Origin: Halichoerus grypus
Lineage: Eukaryota; Chordata; Mammalia; Carnivora; Phocidae
Length of the DNA stretch: 64,000 bases
Reading direction: 5' to 3'
Assembly (NCBI RefSeq): GCF_964656455.1
Contig: NC_135714.1
Coordinates: 81,204,403 to 81,268,402, forward strand
The translations under genes and the position numbers were made by a program. Of the stretch, positions 12,538 through 34,699 are shown in pieces; within the stretch, counting starts at the first letter, position 1, and each line of letters begins with the position of its first letter. Under the pieces are notes generated by a model. That model saw only the letters and a program-made list of their open reading frames with translations, was not told where the DNA came from and did not search any database.

Positions 12538-12699
12538 CAAAGTGTGTGTGTTTTTAGTCAGCAGGTGATTTTGCTTTACTTGGTGATTCAGGGGCCCAGG
12601 ATCCTTCCATCTTGTGACTTAACCATCCCCTGGGGTTTCATTGACAACTGCCTCCTGCTGGCAAAAGAGGGAAAGGGAAGTGGAAGAAAGTTTTGATTT

Positions 12700-13165
12700 C
12701 CTATGGGGTCCGTAATAAATTACCACAAACTTAGTGGCTTAAATCAACCCAGATTTAATCTCTTACATATCTGGGGCAGGGGTCTGAAATGGGTCTCTTG
12801 GGCTAAAAGCAACGTGTTGGCAGGGCTGTATTCCTTTTGGAGGCTTTAAGTGAGACTCTGTTTCTTTGCTTATTGCAACTTCTAGAAGTTACCCACACTC
12901 CTTGACTCATGGCTCCCTTCTATCTTCAGAGCGAGCAATGGCCAGTGGAGTCTTTCTCACAACATATCCCTCAGACACTGACTTTTCTGCCCCCCTATTC
13001 CCTGTTAAGGACCTTGTGATTGCACCGGGCCTGCCTGGTATCCAGTTTATCCAAGATAATCTCAAGGTCAAATGATTAGCAATTTGATTTTCCCTGACTG
13101 TCTAACCTCACAGGTTCCAGGGATTAGGATCTTGACGGGACATTATTCTGCTTTCCCTAGGGAGG
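12700..13165 (-). mobile_element. MLT1-type LTR (ERVL-MaLR), antisense
   Basis: Begins 'taataaattaccacaaactt', 'gtggcttaaat' and ends 'ggttccagggattagga', then 'cattattctgc'. This is the reverse-complement pattern of MLT1 LTRs. Solo and diverged. Confidence 0.75.
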
Positions 13166-13789
13166 GTACAGTCTGCTTAAAATCTTGGCCTTGAAATGGC
13201 AAACATTACTTCTAGTCACATTCCATGGTTGAAAAATTGTCTAGCTCGAAGGGGGCTGATAAAATTCTTAAGTAGGAATCATATTCCAGGTACAACTATA
13301 TTTTATGGAAAGGAAAACTGAATTCTGATGGACAGTGAGCTCTCTGACACAAAGGTTTAGTGGCTGGAACCTATGTGCTTAACCACTAGCTGCTACTGAT
13401 ATGTACCAAAACCAGGCTCACTTCATAAAGTTAATGTCAAAGCTTTTTCTCTTTTTCTTTTTTTTCTGTTACAGAGAGGTTACAATAGCACTGCACATTC
13501 CCTTTCCTTGAAAACTTAGTAAAATTCACCTATCTGACAGACCATGTAGGTTTGGTGTTTGTGGGGTGGTAGCCCTTTGACAATTTTATTCCTTCTACGA
13601 TAACTGGCCTGTTTATATTTTCTGTATTTTGGAGGACTGATTTTGAAATTTAATTTTCTTAGAAAATTAAGCCTTTCATCCACATTTCCAAACTTACCTT
13701 CATAGAACTGAGACAGATTTGTCATAATTCTAAATTCCTTGCTATATTTATTCTGCAATCTCATTTTTATGTATTTGTAATTTTTTTGA

Positions 13790-13990
13790 TTCAGCTAGCT
13801 AGTGGCTTTTTACATTTTATTATCACTTTCAAAAAAATCAGATGGATTTAGTGTTATGTTCCAAAATGTTCCTATATTTTATTTCATTAATATCTCCTTT
13901 CATTACTTTAGTTTCTTTAGATTCATTAGTATTCTAATGTGTTGAGTTGGATTTATTACTACAGTTATATTCATTCATTCTCAGGTATTA
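13790..13990 (-). mobile_element. Possible antisense L1 fragment
   Basis: T-rich sequence whose content parallels 16500-16700 (antisense L1 ORF2). Assignment is weak. Confidence 0.35.
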
Positions 13991-13999
13991 GCATAAGTT

Positions 14000-16115
14000 T
14001 TTAAGATGACAGAACTCAATACCCTTCATAATTAAAATACTCAGCAAACCAGGAATAGAAGGAAACCACTTCAACCTAATAAAAGCCATATATTAAAAGC
14101 TCACAGCTAACACCATATTCAGTAGGGGGAACCACTGAAAGATTTTGCTCTATGATCAGGAACAAGGCAAGTATGCCCTCTCTCACCATACTTCTAGTCA
14201 ATACAGTACTGGAACAGAATTCTAGACAGAGCAATCAGACAAGGAGAAGAAATAAAAGGCAAAAAAAAAAAAAATTGGAAAAAAAGCAAATTAAAATGAT
14301 CTATTTGCACATGATATGCTATTATTTGTAGAAAACTCTAAAGATTATATGCACACACACACCCCCACACACAAACCTGTTAGAATTAATAAGCAAATTC
14401 AGCAAAGTTGATGATACAAAAATCAATTGCATTCCTAAACACTAACAATGACCAATTCAAAAAGGAAATTAAGAAAAAATCCCATTTACTATAGCATCAT
14501 AAAGGATAAAATACTTAGGGATACACTTAACCAAGGAGGTAAAAGACTTTTACACTAAAAACTACAAAACACTGCTAACAGAAATTAAAGAAGAAACAAA
14601 CAAATAGAAAGACATCCTATACTTAAGGATTGAAAAACAATATTGCTAAAATGTCCACTCTACCCAAAAAGATCTATAGATTCAGTGTAATCCCTATCAA
14701 AATCTCAATGCAGATTGAGATTCTTGCATAAATAGGAAAAAAAATCCTAAAATTCATATGGAATCTCAAGGGACCCCAAAAAACTAAAAAAAATCTTGAA
14801 AAAGAACAAAGTTGGAAGCCTCACACTCCCTGATTTCAAAACATACTATAAAGCAACAGTAATTAAGATAGTGTTGTACTGACATAAAGACACCCAACAC
14901 AGGTGTCAAGACTACACAACAAATGGTGTTAGGAAAACTGTATTCCACATGCAAAAGAATGAAGTTACCATATGCCATATACAAAATTAACTCAAATTTG
15001 ATTAAAGACATAAATGTAAGACCTAAAACTTTTAAACTCTTAGAAGAAAACACAGGGGAAAACCTTAACATTGGATTGGGCAATGATTTCTTGGATATAA
15101 CACCAAAAATACAAGCAACAAAATAAAAAATAGATGGACTCCATTAAACTTTAAAACTTGGTGTCATAAGAAACAATATAGTGAAAAGACAACCTATGGA
15201 ATGGGGAAAAATATTTGCAAATCATATATTTGGTAAGGGGTTAATATCTAAAATATATAAGGAACTTCTATAACTCAATGATAGAAGACATTGCTATTTA
15301 AAAATGGGCAAGGGACTTGAATAGGCATTTCTCTAAAGAAGATATGCCAATTGCCAGGAAGCACATGAAAACATGCTCAACATCATTAATCATTAGGGAA
15401 ATGTAATCAAATCCAGATATCACCTCACAGCCATCAGGGCCACTATCAAGAGAACAGAAAATAAATGTTGGCAAGGATGAGGAGAAGTTGGACCCTTATG
15501 CAGTTGGTGGGAATGTAAAATAATACAGCCATTATGGAAAACACTAGAGACTACTCAAAAAATTAAAATAGAATTATCATATGACCCAGCAATCCCATTT
15601 CAGTCTACATATGGAAAAGAATTGAAAGCAGGATCTCAAAGAGATATTTTCATACCGCATTCATAGCATTATTCAAAATAGCCCAGAGGTTGAAGCCGAT
15701 GAATGGATAAAGAAAATATGGTACATACTTACAGTGGAATATTATGCAGCCTTAAAAAGGAGTTCCTTTCACATGCTACAACATAGACGAACCTTGAAGA
15801 CATTATGCTAAGTAAAAGGACTTTAGTCACAAAAGGACAAAATACTGTATGATTCCACCATATGAAGTATCTAAAGTAGTCAAAATCACAAGCAAAGTAG
15901 AAAGGTGGTTACCAAGGGCTGGTGGGAGAGGGGAGGTGAAATTGAGTGTTTAGTGGACATAGAATTTCAGTGCTTCATGATGAATAAGTTCTACACATCT
16001 GTTGCACAACAATGTGAAAATACTTAACACTACTAAACTGTACACTTAAAAATGGTTAAGATGGTAAATTTAATGTTGTGTTTTACCATAATTAAAGCTA
16101 TATATAAGTGGGAAA
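14000..16115 (+). mobile_element. L1 LINE, 3' part (ORF2 C-terminal half plus 3'UTR), sense
   Basis: Contains L1 ORF2 hallmarks on +: 'agctaacaccatattcagta', 'atgacccagcaatcccattt' and 'gaatattatgcagccttaaa'. The 3'UTR end is 'taaattt-aatgttgtgtttta'. Many stops and frameshifts; inactive. Confidence 0.88.
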
Positions 16116-17050
16116 ATATATAAGACTTTAACAGCACAGTTAATAAGCTTCATAAAATGAGTGTTCCCTCATTTTTAATTATCTACAAAGAGTCTCTGTA
16201 AGTTGACTTATTTACATTTGGTATGTCTCACAGATACGCCTATAAAACATAATGGGCCTATATTTTAAAACACTACACCAGTTTACTTTGAGTTAAAAAA
16301 TTCTTTGGGGTTTTAAATTTTAAGTTGGAAATGTTAATTTATAACTTAGTTATTTCATATAAACTTTCAAATGTATTGACATGAAGTATTTTATAACATT
16401 CATGTTTCCAATGTCTCCATTATTAATTTCCATATTTATATGTCTTCTCTCTCCCTCTTAAATTTTAATTTTGCCAGAGTTTAGTCTATTAGTCTTTTCA
16501 AAGAGTCAACTTTTGCCTTGAGCCTCATATTTATGCTGTTTAATTATTACTGCTATCTTTATTATTTCCCTCTTTCAACTTTGAATTTATTCTGCAGTCC
16601 TTCTTTTAACTTGTTAAATGCATAGCTCAATAACACTAGTCTTTTTTTTCTAACTTAAGCAATTTAGGCTATATATTTTCCTTTAAATGTTGCTTTAGCT
16701 ACATTCCACAAGTTTTTAATTCATGGTTTCATTAAATTTACTTTTAAATGTATTCTAATTTTTACTTTCTTCTGTGACCAAGTTGTTTAGAAGTTTTTTT
16801 TTTTTTTTTTTTTTTACTTCCCATAGAGTGTTTTTCAAACTTGTTATATTTTTAAATGATTTAATTGCATTGTGGTCAGATAATGTGATCTGTAAAAATG
16901 ACCAATCCTTTTATTTTCTTGAGGGTAGTTTTGAGGTTTAGCATATGGTCAATTTTATAAATGTCCCATATGACTTGAAAAGAATGAGAATTTTAAAATT
17001 GTTGGACACAAAGTTGCAGATCTATCCATTAGAACAAAAGTGTTATTTGT

Positions 17051-17063
17051 AAAAAAAAAAAAA
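17051..17063 (+). mobile_element. Poly(A)-only insertion with target-site duplication
   Basis: A pure A tract flanked by a perfect 14-bp direct repeat 'aaagtgttatttgt' (17037-17050 and 17064-17077), as expected if only a retrotransposon tail was integrated. Confidence 0.7.
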
Positions 17064-17726
17064 AAAGTGTTATTTGTGCTTTTCAAATTTTATATATCCT
17101 AATTTTTCTTTGTGTTCGATTTATCAATTAGAAAGACGTGTAATAAAATTTTCCAACTATTAGGGTACATGTTGTAGTTCTGTGGTCTTTGTAATTTTGT
17201 CCATTTTGATTCATACATTTTGAAGTGATGTGTAAACACATTTTAAAATTTTATAATGAAGTCATGACCATCTTTATCTCTAACACTAATTTTTACCATA
17301 AGGACCATCTAACACTGAAGAAAAAAGTTCTAGGTGGTAAGGCGTTCCTCCCATTCACAAGTTTATTTCCTACTTTAATGTATTATCAGAGAAGCTGCCT
17401 ATTTCTTATGTTTGGAACTTATTTTCTTTTGTGGCCTAATATATAGATACTTTTATGAACATTACATGGGCGCTGAAAAACTACTTTCAGCCTAGAGGAC
17501 TTGATACATATCGATTATTAATTATAGCATTTACATCTCCCATATATTTATCTTTTGTCCATTTGAGCTATCATGGGTTGGGAAGCATGTGTTAAAGTCT
17601 CCTTATACTAATGCATTTCTTAGTATTTCATGGAATTCCCAAAGTTTTTTCTCAATGAATTTGAATACTATGCTACTTTGTACATTGATATTCACAACTG
17701 TCAAATCATTAAGAATTGCATTCTTT

Positions 17727-17890
17727 TTATTTTTTAAAAAAGATTTGAGAGGTAGAGCATGCATGTGTGCGTGCACAGCAGGGGTGGGGTGGGTAGAGGG
17801 AGAGGGAGAAGTAGGCTCTCTGCTGAACAGGACCCTGAGATCATGACCTGAGCCAAAGGCAGACACCTGACTGAGCCACCCAGGCACCCA
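17727..17890 (-). mobile_element. CAN-SINE, antisense
   Basis: Head at right ('gactgagccacccaggcac'). Target duplications 'aagaattgcattctt' / 'aaagattgcattctt'. Confidence 0.92.
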
Positions 17891-18271
17891 TAAAGATTGC
17901 ATTCTTGAACATTATAACATGCCCTTCTGTTCCTTGTTTAATCATAATGATCTCTACCCAATGTTAAACTTGTGACTTCTTTTTCTTTTATTATTAGCCC
18001 AATATGCCTTTCTCTATTCTTTTATTTTCAACACTTCTAAATAACATTATTTAAGTACAACATATATTTATTTAGGTTTGGGTTTTTTTTAAATCCAACT
18101 TGGGTGATTTTAGACATTTAGACTTGCTCATAGGAGAGATTTGGTTTTGTGTGGTTATTGTGTTTTATGTTAGCATTCTGTTTTCATTGCCTTTTAAAAT
18201 ATTTCACTAAATGATCTGTGATATCTATATTTTGTTTCATGAGTGTTCATTCTGGTAATTTAGAAAGTTCA

Positions 18272-18467
18272 CATTTTTTTTTTTTTAACGATTTTTTATT
18301 TATTTGACAGAGAAAGACACAGCGAGAGGGAACACAAGCAGGGCGAGAGGGAGAAGCAGGCTCCCCGCAGAGCAGGGAGCCCGATGTGGGGCTTGATCCC
18401 AGGACCCTGGGATCATGACCTGAGCCGAAGGCAGACGCTTAACGACTGAGCCACCCAGGTACCCCAC
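18272..18467 (-). mobile_element. CAN-SINE, antisense
   Basis: Complete element with 'gatcatgacctgagccgaag' and 'ctgagccacccagg'. Short duplication 'cacattttt' on both sides. Confidence 0.95.
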
Positions 18468-18654
18468 ATTTTTAAAAATCTTATCTACATCTGGGTTCCT
18501 CAGAAAGCAGAGTCTGAAACAAAGGCTTATATATTATTTATTTTTTGGGGGGGGCAGATAATGTCAAAGAAGAATGAGAAACAAGGGAAACAAGGCAAGC
18601 TATGAAGAAATGTTAATGAGGAAGTATTGTGAAGTTAGCTGCTCTTGGTTTCAA

Positions 18655-18800
18655 ATCAATTGATTGCTCAACCCTAAGAGATAGGATAAATGGGTAACAT
18701 TCTTATTTCACAAGCGAGGATACAAAGACTGACAGAGGTTCATTAAGTTCCCCAAATTCATAACAGGTGACTGTGCCCAAATTTAAGCCTACTCTTCCTA
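18655..18800 (+). repeat. MIR fragment
   Basis: 'cttatttcacaagcgaggat', 'gacagaggttcattaagtt' and 'caggtgactgtgccc' follow the MIR core and tail pattern. Confidence 0.55.
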
Positions 18801-19375
18801 CTAACTTTATTGTCTCTTCATTCTGACACTGCTTCTCTCCTTCACATTTATGAAGTGCCTCCTCTATTGTGTCTGGCTAGGAGCTAGAAACACATAAACA
18901 TCTCTATGCCAATTGAGATCAAAGTTTAATGAGCACCATAGGCCACTGCTGTCATTAATTCTAATCTCTGCCATTTTTTCCCCTTTTTAAATTTTCTTTT
19001 TACAACTGCTGTCTGTACATGTTCTCAGTGCTCTATGGACAATTCTTGCATTTTACCTATATCATCTGTGACTCTCTCCATCTAAAAAGTGAAATGATCT
19101 ATCACTTTACTTTGTAATTGGCAGTAATTGATGGGTTTCATAACTGTTCATTCACCTTAACATTCTTTCAGAATTGCTTGCTTTTTTTTTTCTTTTCCAA
19201 TCTCAAGTGTTTTCAAATGCTCCAAGATCGCAACACACTGATTTCTGGAGAATCAGTCCGAAGAAGGCTCCTTCCTTTATGAATGAACTTGATTTATTAA
19301 GACTGCAAAGAGAAAATTTTATTATTTCAGGAGACATATCTCCTTTTGATGTATTTATTTAAATACTAGCTGAGG
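18801..19375. other. Intergenic, no gene seen
   Basis: AT-rich convergent intergenic DNA between C4orf17 and TRMT10A. Nothing recognised. Confidence 0.4.
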
Positions 19376-19577
19376 GGCGCCTGGGTGGCTCAGTTGTTAA
19401 GCGTCTGCCTTCGGCTCAGGTCATGCTCCCGGGGTCCTGGGATTGAGCCCCGGAACCGGGCTCCCTGCTCAGCGGGAAGCCTGCTTCTCCCTCTCCCACT
19501 CCCCCTGCTTGTGTTCCCTCTCTCGCTGTGTCTCTCTCTCTGTCAAATAAATAAATAAAATCTTAAAAAAAAAAATA
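19376..19577 (+). mobile_element. CAN-SINE, sense, younger-looking subtype
   Basis: Starts 'ggggcgcctgggtggctcag' and ends (AAAT)n plus poly(A). Target duplication 'aaatactagctga' / 'aaatactagccga'. Confidence 0.96.
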
Positions 19578-19748
19578 CTAGCCGAATTCCCTACCTTTAT
19601 TATGTTCCAATACAGGTGACTTCAATATTAGTGAAGTCTTAAATAAGGCACCTCAATAAGCCAAAACAATGTTGAGAGAAAATGATACATTAAAATAAGA
19701 GATTAGTATTATTTAAAAACCATTTTTAAATACCTCAGCAATTACTTA

Positions 19749-19936
19749 CCTTTTTTTTTTTTTAGATTTTATTTGAGAGAGAGAGAGAGATAGTGAGAGA
19801 GCACAAGTGCGGAGGAGAGGGAGAAGCAGGCTCCCCACAGAGCAGGGAGCCCGATGCGGGGCTCGATCCCAGGACCCTGGGATCATGACCTGAGCCGAAG
19901 GCAGACGCTTAACAGACTGAGCCACCCAGGCGCCCC
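19749..19936 (-). mobile_element. CAN-SINE, antisense
   Basis: Head at right 'gagccacccaggcgcccc'. Target duplication 'agcaattactta' / 'atcaattactta'. Confidence 0.96.
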
Positions 19937-20023
19937 ATCAATTACTTATTTCTAATTGTAAACTTACCTTTTCTGAGGCGAAGGTTGTGTCTCCTTCTCA
20001 TCATCAACAGCCTAAGATATGGA

Positions 20024-20463
20024 CTTGTATGGATAGAATTGTGCCTACTCAAATGTAAGTTCAAGTCCTAATATCTTGTACCTTTGGATATGACCTTATT
20101 TGGAAACAGGATCTTTGCAAATGTGATCAGGTTAAGATGAGGTCATACTGAATTATGCTGGACACTAATCCAATGATTGGTATGCCTATAAGAGGGACAC
20201 AGGCAAGGAAGACTGAGGGCAGAAGCCATTTGATGACAAAGCAGATACTGGAGTGATGCAGCTGTAAGTCAAGAAACAGCAAGGATTGCTGGGACCACCA
20301 AAAACCAAGAAGAGGTACAAAGGATTCTTCCCTATAGCCTTCAGAGGGAACACGATCCACCTTGACTCTGAGCTTTTAGCCTCCAGAACTATAAGAGAAA
20401 AAACGTCTGTTGTTTTAAGCTATGCAGTGGTAATTTGTTATGGCAGCCCTAGGAAATAATACA
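20024..20463 (+). mobile_element. MLT1-type LTR (ERVL-MaLR), sense
   Basis: 'gaccttatttggaaacagga', 'aagatgaggtcatactg', 'agcctccagaact' and 'tttgttatggcagccctagg' followed by 'aataatac' form the MLT1 consensus order. A solo LTR without internal retroviral sequence. Confidence 0.85.
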
Positions 20464-20580
20464 GGGCTTTCATAATTAGTGACAATTAAACTACACAGTG
20501 CCTGTAATGACTTTTCCCTGCCTTTCGAAATTAACTTGTGCCTCATTCCATATCAAGTAATTTAAGTAAAAGGCATAATA

Positions 20581-20885
20581 CAGTTGACCCCCGAACAACA
20601 CACGTTTGAAATGCATGGGTCCACTTATATGTGAATTTTTTTCAATACAGTATAGTATTATAAATGTATTTTCTCTTACGATTTTCTTAACATTTTCTCT
20701 AGTTTAAGAATACAGTATATAATACATATACAAAATATGTGTTAATACACTGACTGTGTTATCCGTAAGATTTCTGGTCAATGGTAGGCTATTAGTTAAG
20801 TTTTGGGACAAAGTTATACACGGATTTTCAACTGTGTGTGGGGGGGTCGGTGCCCCTAACCCCCACACTTTTCAAGGGTCAACTG
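20581..20885 (+). mobile_element. MER2 (Tigger-type non-autonomous DNA transposon)
   Basis: Terminal inverted repeats 'cagttgaccc' and 'gggtcaactg' bound an element of about 305 bp with internal MER2-like strings ('catgggtccacttatatg', 'gtaggctattagttaagttt'). TA precedes the left end. Confidence 0.88.
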
Positions 20886-20979
20886 GGTTTCATGGTACTA
20901 AACCATATTTACTCAGGAAAACCTGAACCTTTGAAAAATACAACTTAAGACATAAGCTTTGCTCTTCTAGAATTGTAGG

Positions 20980-22376
20980 GGCTTTTATTTATATACCTTG
21001 CTCACAGACCTTATTTTAAATGGATAACTATAATAGATTACTAAGAATAAAGCACAAAAATTAAGAGACAGTAATATCAATACTAAATCTAATGAACTTT
21101 CTACCAAATGTGTACATAATTCGAGATGCCAATGAGTAAAAAGAACAGAAACTTAATTTATCCAAACTCAGTGAAGGCTTCTAAAATCTTACTTTAGCTG
21201 TGACAAAGAACAATCACTACTTTAAACATAACTGCTCTACACTTACCAGGAGAAAATAAAAACATCTCCTTTTAGCCCCATCTTCCCTTGCCAATGTCCT
21301 CATACAAATATTTAGTTAAGGATTTTTGCACTTACTGAAATTCAAATTCTTAGTGTTGTTCCACACAATCATTGATGCAAATAATACAGCTATTTGGCAA
21401 CTCAGTCCTGTTATCATTAATGATACATGATTATGGACAGATACATCTACAATTATATATATTTTTTCATACATGCTTATTTACAGAAACATACAGTTAT
21501 ATAAGCTTGCATATTATATGCTAGTAGACAGATGCACATATAAAGTTAACTTTATTCACTTTAAGAACCAAGAAATATTTTATTTAATAAAAGTTCATAT
21601 AGAAGGAAAGGATAGCTAAGAGCTGTTTCCTTTTAAATTTAAGACAAAATTGATACTCAACGGCCTTTTAAAATAATCTAGTCTGAAAAATTACATTTGT
21701 AATTGAAATAATTTACCACCATTATTGAAATTAAGAAAATACATTAAAGAGAGTCTTTACTCTGCAGTGATTGCTTTAGAACACGAAAAGGCATCACAGA
21801 GAAGGAACAGAGATGGGCTCCATAGTCCAAAAGAAATAAATTGTTGAGCTTATCAATCTAATACTTCTTCCTAAAATAACTGCATTCTTTTGAAGTAACT
21901 GAGTTGAATAAAAAAGCTGCAAATAGGAGGTAGCCTCCCATACAGAACATTTTGGTAGACTTACAGGAGATTTATGAATATCTATCTCCACAACTAAGTA
22001 GGCAATAAATCAGAAAGACACTTGATATAAACATAAAAAAGTAAAACTGAAAGGTCAGAAGGCACATTCTAAAAAATATAATCCAGTAAATAAAAGAGAA
22101 TGAAGGTTTACCAATAAAGTAAAATTCTCAAGAAACTGTTGAGACTTAGAAAATTATTTTAAAAATTAAACATTTAAATTTTATGCAAAAACAAAAATAC
22201 TTTCTTATCAGGGCTTTTTATCACTTAGCTCTAAAAAAAGTTTTAAAAATTCACAACAGAAATAAGAGGAAATAAAATTTTCTCCCAATTAGAATATTCT
22301 ATAAAGTACCTCATTTTCTCCTAAGTTTTCCTTAAGCTAAAAAAACAAAAAACAAAACAAAAAACAACAGATGACA
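20980..22376 (-). other. TRMT10A: TRMT10A 3'UTR region (end not fixed)
   Basis: AT-rich, largely non-repetitive sequence follows the stop on the minus strand. Minus-strand AATAAA hexamers (TTTATT on +) occur at 21579-21584, 21551-21556 and near 20988, so the transcript end cannot be fixed without RNA data. The region is not coding. Confidence 0.45.
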
Positions 22377-32061
<9,685 letters not shown>

Positions 32062-32214
32062 TATTTGATGCCTCTGAAAATACTGAAAGGCAACTTTTGA
32101 CGTGAACAGGTAAGTTACAAACACATACAAAAAGTAAAAAAAAGATCAAAAGATGTGATTAAAATTAAATCCTATCAATAACGAATAAAAATATAAATTT
32201 AGACAATTAAATGC

Positions 32215-32750
32215 CATTTACTGGCAAAGACCATTTGATGAAATGGGTGTTTGCATATACTAGTAGCAGTCTTGGACAATTTTTGCAGAAGGTTACACAG
32301 ATCCGTTTCAAGAGCTTTAAAATGTCATGATACCCTTTGACCCAGTAACTTATTTCCTTAGAATAAATTCCTGTAAATGGATCAGAAATATACACAAAAT
32401 TAATGCAAAAGGGTATATGTCCTGCAGCATAATTTTTTACAATGAAAAATTAGAAACTACTTGAATGTCAGCAAGAGGTAGCTGTAAATAAATTCATCTG
32501 TAACATGGACTGGGGATACTAAACATCCAGTAAAAATCATGTTTCCCAAAATTATTCAGTGATAAAAGGAAATGGTTATGCTAAGTAGAGAAAAAAAAAA
32601 AAAAACATATATATTATATCCAATTTGTTTTAAAAAGAATATGTACACATAAACATGTTTAATTTTTATCCATGGTTTTTTGCATTTTCTATATTTATAT
32701 AATGAAAATATATTGCTTTATGAAAGAAAAAATACTTTTAAAAAAGTGAT
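32215..32750 (+). mobile_element. Old L1 3' fragment in TRMT10A intron 1
   Basis: 'tttgacccagtaacttattt', 'gaatttt-ttacaatgaaaaattag' and a poly(A)-like tract near 32588 match an ancient L1 3' region. Confidence 0.55.
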
Positions 32751-33679
32751 GGGAAGAATCTTTTTTTAGTTGTCATTAATGCTACAGTACAAGGGAAATG
32801 TTACTTTCATTATCTGGGTGTACACTCAGAAATGATTTCTGACAAAAGATAAGCTATAGATTTACCTATTTTGGACAGTGAAGAATACAAATTTGGTTTC
32901 CTCTCAGTATATTTCATTGTAAATATGTAATTATAAATATCCATGTTAGCCATGGCTGAAAAACAAAATATATAAGCTGATCTTATAATCAGTCATGGGA
33001 TGTGTAGGACCATCTCAAACATATTTAATTGGATTAACCACGCACATCTTTATATCTATTGTCTAGAACTGAACTTACCTTCAGATTAGGAAAGAGTTAA
33101 AAATACTAAGATTTCTTTTCTCTTTAACAGATTACTAACACTACAACTTAAAAATTTATTTATGCCTAGCAAAGACTAAGCATGACTTGCAAATGTTCTA
33201 TTCGCATTAAAGAAAATTCTATGATTCTTTCTTCTTAAAAGAGATGGCTAACAAGTCTATGCAGAGAAGCTAATATCTAAGAGAAAAATCCCAACAATTC
33301 AGATAATGGAAAGGACAAAACCATGCAGAAGATAATTTAAGCAGCTTTATTATATGGTTCTTGCTTTCTTTAAAAGTGTAATGTTTTAACAGGACACATG
33401 GGGATAACTAAGAAAACACAAAGTTTACCAAACTTTGACTGACAGATGAATTTTAGATGTGTGTTTTGGGGGCTACAGCAAAAACCCTGGCATTTTGCTA
33501 AGTCACAAATTACTGAAGGGGAAAGAACCATCTAGTAATCCAAGTAAGAGTTCACAAGTTTTCCTTATGGCACTAACCAAACAGTACCCTTAGTTTGGGG
33601 AAAATATCTCCTAGAAATGACAACCCAAATTTGATTTTATACTGGAAACTGCCTATAGGCACGGATGGTCTGCTTTTGC

Positions 33680-33965
33680 CTAATATTATATCGCCACATT
33701 ACATTACTAACACAGTGCCTGGCAGTTAGTAGATGCTTATTATATATTTGTGGAATAAACAAATGAGTGAATATATTACAAAGGATTTTAAAAAGTAATG
33801 AAAGTGGTTATAATGAACATTTATTAATTCTTATTGTGCTAAATAATGTATTATCTAAATTAATCCTTAAAACAACCCTACAAGGTAGACAGCATCATGC
33901 CTACTTTAGAAAGAAGGCACCGTGAGATAAAGTAACTTGCCCCAAATTACAAAAGTACTAATTAA
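33680..33965 (+). repeat. L2 tail plus MIR fragment
   Basis: 'cacagtgcctggcagttagt' (L2-like), followed by 'aaaacaaccctacaaggtag' and 'agtaacttgccccaaattac' (MIR). Confidence 0.65.
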
Positions 33966-34487
33966 TTCCTAAGAAACAAGGCACCTAGAACAAATCTAGG
34001 ACAAAGTCCTCAAAATACTTGCGGAATGAATAGACAAATGAAGTGATGGAGCTAAGATTCAAACCCAGATCTAACTCTACTTTCTCCCAGAAATCCAAAA
34101 TCTTATTTAGAAAATGAGGGTTTCCAAAGAATATAAAAGAGCTGTGTGGCTTCACCCCAGCTGTTGGAGGGCTCTGAGAACATTGTGTAACTGAAAGAGG
34201 AGAAAAAAATAGCTCCAGTTCAATTCCTTTCCACTGAATACAAAAATGGGACAGACTTCCTAGAGATAGTTGCCAAAAGTTCACGTTTTGAGGCATCCTG
34301 TCTCTCAATCTTGAAATACATGACAACAGTAGATAAAATACAAGGGGAAACAAAAAAGGTATAGCTTCTCTCAAAACCAAAAACAAGAACTAAAATAGAT
34401 ATTGTTTCTGCTGGGTCTGCTATTAAAGGCAACTGGGAGTTTTCTTAGCTTTAAAGAGGATGGGAAAGAGAATAGCATTATTATTGT

Positions 34488-34694
34488 TTTTAAAAAAATA
34501 TTTATTTACTTATTTTAGAGAAAGAGCACATGCACTGGGGGGGGGGGGGGCAGGGACAAGGACAGAGGGAGGAGAAACAGGTTCCCTGCTGAGCGTGGAG
34601 CCCTATGCAGGGCTTAATTTCACAACCCTGAGATCACGACCTGAGCTAAAATCAAGAATCAGATGCTTAACTGACTCAGCCCCCAGGCGCCCCT
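34488..34694 (-). mobile_element. CAN-SINE, antisense, with poly(G) expansion
   Basis: Head at right 'cccccaggcgcccc'. The internal GA/G-rich segment contains a run of about 12 G near 34539-34550. Confidence 0.9.
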
Positions 34695-34699
34695 AACAA

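Larger units (their letters stand above)
16440..18270 (-). mobile_element. L1 LINE, ORF2 region, antisense
   Basis: Antisense L1 ORF2 signatures such as 'ttgcattgtggtcagataat' near 16866 and the tract to about 17240. It is broken by a CAN-SINE (17727-17890) and a poly(A) insertion (17051-17063). The right boundary is uncertain. Confidence 0.7.

Noticed and set aside
33985..34386. 133-residue minus-strand frame in TRMT10A intron 1
   Set aside because: It has no splice context or recognisable domain. Hydrophobic composition is as expected from AT-rich antisense DNA.
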